Below, in pieces: positions 32,539 through 34,339 of a stretch of 34,339 nucleotides of DNA; the first letter of the stretch is position 1, and each line of letters opens with the position of its first letter. Source of the stretch: Candidatus Altimarinota bacterium (GTDB lineage Bacteria; Patescibacteriota; Gracilibacteria; UBA1369; LOWO2-01-FULL-3); the NCBI GenBank assembly GCA_016763975.1, contig JAESSS010000006.1:1-34339 (forward strand), read 5' to 3'. Below the pieces are notes generated by a model. It was given only the letters and a program-made list of their open reading frames with translations. It had not been told where the DNA came from and made no database searches. A program made the position numbers and the translations under genes.

Positions 32539-32766
32539 TTACCTCATTGTACGCACCCTATCAGCCATTGCCTTTCCTGTCTCCACATTAATGAGCATTC
32601 CTGCTGATAGTTCAATCCATTTTGCTAATTCTGGGAGGTCAGCGACCGTTAGATCGGCAGGGTCTTTTTTAAGATGAGATCTGATCTGTCTCAGCACTAA
32701 CCTCTCAGCTGCAGGACCGAGATCTTCTATGGTAATGGCAATAACTTTTTTTGTAAGTTCGTTCAT
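32539..32766 (-). CDS. Small helical protein of unknown function (75 residues)
   Basis: I do not recognise this protein. It is predicted all-helical, soluble and basic: EDLGPAAERLVLRQIRSHL (~14-32), then PADLTVADLPELAKWIELS (~36-54) and a final helix ending MADRVRTMR. The GPAAERLV and DLPELAKWI patterns look like a conserved small domain rather than a chance frame. It starts 3 bases after the MASE3/HAMP gene, so the two are translationally linked. It could serve as the missing cytoplasmic partner of that output-less membrane protein. Confidence 0.72.
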   Translation of the reverse strand: MNELTKKVIAITIEDLGPAAERLVLRQIRSHLKKDPADLTVADLPELAKWIELSAGMLINVETGKAMADRVRTMR

Positions 32767-32769
32767 AGA

Positions 32770-33963
32770 CTATTTTTTTGGTTTTTTGGTGTGAGGATTA
32801 GGATCAGAGTCCATCATAATTTTGAGACTGGAGTTCATGCGGCCAAAGGACTTAGCAAGATCGCCTATTTCATTCTCCTCAGATGTACCAGGTATCTCGA
32901 CATTCGTCTTGCCCTTAGAAATTTCTTCAGCTGCGCTACTCATGTTCTTGAGAGTCGAAGTAAGCCAACCCACTAACTTCATTGGATAGAGTACTCCGAA
33001 AAGAAGTGTGACTACAGCCAGAAATCCGATGTAACGAACGATTTCGAATTGGGAATATCCTTTGTGAATTGCAAATGCTGTAATTACCAAAGTAAGAGCC
33101 ACTAGAGTCAGTGCTCCGAAGCCAAAGAAGAGCTTTTTGCCAATTGAGAAACGGAATTTTTTATCTAAGTTTTCTCTGTAAGGATCCTCAGTAAATAGAG
33201 CCATCGCGAATAGGATGTAAGAAACGTCCTTTAGACTGTGTGACCAGTTGAAGTAGATGTCAAAAAGCTTCACGGAATTCATCATAATAATACCAACAAA
33301 TATCCCGGCTACCAGTGACATCATCAAAAGTGTCCCCGTCATACCACGTTTTTTCGTAGCCTTAAAATAGAGTGGAAGGGCTATAATCAGCGGTATAATA
33401 GCTACTAATTCGTAAGGTCGGCGCAAGAATGCTGGGAAGTCTGGAAGAATAAATGCTGGGATTGGGAAAAGGAGAATAATAGTCGTGAAAGAGAGAATAA
33501 CCATCACAATTGGAGCCAGATAATTGGCTGTGACACTAGGAATTCTCTTAGCAATAAGCTCCTCTGGCTTGGACCAGATACCGACTAAGAAGAGGACGGA
33601 AAGAATCATGCGCCCTACTGTCCAAGATGCGGGGATGAATACAGATTGATCTCCTGTCGGCACCCCGAAAACATTAATCGCAGCGAATCCATGGATGATG
33701 TCTTGGAATCCATTGGCAAAAAAGGCCAATGCCACAAACAAGTAGAGTGATGATTTCGTGATTTTCAGCTGTTTAAGCGCGGCGAAACCGGCCAATGTTG
33801 CTGTGGTAAATCCAACCATTTCTAACCAGAAATGTGCAGATTTGTTTTCGAGTCCTGCGATACGCAGACTTTCAATGTAAAATAGGCCTAGGGCGAGTAC
33901 GGCGCCTAGGAGGACTAAAACGGCTATGTTGAGGCCGGATCGTCCAGTGTTTGGTTTACTCAT
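32770..33963 (-). CDS. MASE3-like membrane sensor with HAMP but no output domain
   Basis: 397 residues. The N-terminal ~265 form a seven- or eight-segment sensor resembling MASE3: HFWLEMVGFTTATLAGFAAL (~44-63), FQDIIHGF and the closing WSHSLKDVSYILFAMALF. Two further membrane segments and a HAMP domain (~335-385, EEISKGKTNVEIPGTSEENE) follow, then a short Lys/Pro tail (HTKKPKK). No kinase, cyclase or MCP domain is attached. HAMP domains normally pass a signal to a fused output, so here it must act on a separate protein. It is first in the sensory operon, behind a TTGCGA/TATGAT promoter. Confidence 0.85.
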   Translation of the reverse strand: MSKPNTGRSGLNIAVLVLLGAVLALGLFYIESLRIAGLENKSAHFWLEMVGFTTATLAGFAALKQLKITKSSLYLFVALAFFANGFQDIIHGFAAINVFGVPTGDQSVFIPASWTVGRMILSVLFLVGIWSKPEELIAKRIPSVTANYLAPIVMVILSFTTIILLFPIPAFILPDFPAFLRRPYELVAIIPLIIALPLYFKATKKRGMTGTLLMMSLVAGIFVGIIMMNSVKLFDIYFNWSHSLKDVSYILFAMALFTEDPYRENLDKKFRFSIGKKLFFGFGALTLVALTLVITAFAIHKGYSQFEIVRYIGFLAVVTLLFGVLYPMKLVGWLTSTLKNMSSAAEEISKGKTNVEIPGTSEENEIGDLAKSFGRMNSSLKIMMDSDPNPHTKKPKK

Positions 33964-33994
33964 AGGGAGGAGTTAATGAGGATAACTTTTTCCC

Positions 33995-34023
33995 ATCATA
34001 TTGCATGGGGGGAATTGTCGCAA
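33995..34023 (-). promoter_or_regulatory. Sigma-70-type promoter of the sensory operon
   Basis: TTGCGA (34018-34023), a 17-base spacer and TATGAT (33995-34000) on the minus strand. Transcription would start near 33988, ~25 bases before the ATG at 33963. No Shine-Dalgarno is present. Confidence 0.55.
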
Positions 34024-34262
34024 GCCTCATATCCCTGCTAAACAAAAAGTGCCAGCTGGGAACTGTGGAGCGGGTACACTCCGTCGTACTATTTCTTCCT
34101 GCTCAATCGCTCACCCTGTTCGCTCTTCACAGCAAGCTCTAGCACCGGGAATTTGCGCTTCGTAAGTCCTCTTGATCACCCGTTTCGTTCTTCGCTATAT
34201 TAGCTTGAACTCATCGCGTGCTCAAGGGAAACCCTCCGGGTGCAATTTCTAGTAACGTACAT
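34024..34262. other. Non-coding stretch with tRNA-Gly 3'-end fragments and a degenerate 20-base repeat
   Basis: No credible gene. The 12-mer TGGAGCGGGTAC (34066-34077) and the 10-mer ACCGGGAATT (34144-34153) both also occur, in the same order and strand but adjoining, in the tRNA-Gly 3' end at 34309-34328. Thus a copy of the tRNA end appears here split by 66 bases. In addition TCACCCTGTTCGCTCTTCAC (34111-34130) and TCACCCGTTTCGTTCTTCGC (34176-34195) match at 16 of 20 bases. Confidence 0.6.
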
Positions 34263-34309
34263 ATGAAAAAGCTCCTCCACTCACTTTGTGAGCAGGGGAG
34301 CTTTTTCAT
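34263..34309 (-). terminator. Strong intrinsic terminator after tRNA-Gly
   Basis: Arms ATGAAAAAGCTCC (34263-34275) and GGAGCTTTTTCAT (34297-34309) pair perfectly over 13 bases, with an inner CTCAC-TTT-GTGAG stem. On the minus strand it begins at the CCA of the tRNA and includes a U5 run in its 3' arm. It is symmetrical and could stop transcription in both directions. Confidence 0.85.
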
Positions 34310-34339
34310 GGAGCGGGTACCGGGAATTGAACCCGGATC
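34309..34339 (-). tRNA. tRNA-Gly, 3' part only (cut by window edge)
   Basis: On the minus strand the T stem CCGGG/CCCGG encloses the loop TTCAATT (canonical TTCRANY). It is followed by the 7-base acceptor strand TACCCGC, discriminator T and an encoded CCA. The implied 5' acceptor GCGGGTA together with U73 fits tRNA-Gly best; tRNA-Cys also has U73 but not this acceptor. The anticodon lies outside the window. Confidence 0.8.

Noticed and set aside
1-34339. Alternative code with UGA=Gly (as in Gracilibacteria/Absconditabacteria)
   Set aside because: TGA is the natural stop of maeB, the PilW-like gene and the lipoprotein, with tightly placed following genes.
1-34339. Prophage, insertion sequence, toxin-antitoxin or defence genes
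   Set aside because: No transposase, integrase, nuclease or phage structural motif was seen in any long frame; only the split tRNA-end copy hints at past insertion.

Overview
The window looks like a compact chromosomal segment from a small-genome, single-membrane bacterium, most likely a member of the Candidate Phyla Radiation (Patescibacteria, perhaps Peregrinibacteria-like). Signs are minimal spacing, stop/start overlaps (ATGA, TAATG), convergent genes that overlap, short pilins with a DPARRL-ESRNA motif, a type IV pilus (T4P) set without pilN/O/P/Q, and many single-domain receivers. TGA ends several genes (position 3442 minus strand, 6995 plus strand), so the UGA=Gly code of Gracilibacteria/Absconditabacteria is not used. 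The taxonomic placement is inference; no rRNA or marker gene is present.

Region 1 (1-8487) is mixed. A 5'-truncated repeat protein with a Lys/Pro-rich tract converges on a minus-strand purA-maeB-mnmA operon. A lipoprotein follows, then two ZIP-like membrane proteins diverging from each other: one canonical transporter and one that has lost the metal-ligand motifs.

Region 2 (8484-17995, minus) is a T4P operon: pilB, pilC, four minor pilins in gspH-I-J-K-like order, pilM, then two tandem major-type pilins behind their own promoter. The GspH- and GspI-like subunits are greatly enlarged by fibronectin type III repeats and a shared unrecognised beta-rich domain. This suggests an elaborate, adhesive pilus tip.

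Region 3 (18093-26983, minus) is a chemosensory operon, transcribed as mcp, cheW, a cheC-like gene, cheY, cheB, cheA, then cheC, cheD and four stand-alone receivers, ending just upstream of the pilB promoter. No cheR and no flagellar gene is present. The likely output is control of pilus-driven movement or surface behaviour.

Region 4 (27046-33963, minus) is a sensory block: a MASE3-like/HAMP protein with no output domain, a 75-residue unknown, a membrane PAS protein cut by an in-frame TAG, a MASE3-PAS histidine kinase, two receivers, and a HAMP-PAS histidine kinase. In all, two membrane kinases and six orphan receivers sit around one Che array and one pilus machine.

Region 5 (33964-34339) is non-coding: a promoter, a partial copy of a tRNA 3' end, a strong terminator, and the 3' part of a tRNA-Gly gene at the right edge. 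Extended -10 promoters (TGnTATAAT) recur in front of most transcription units.
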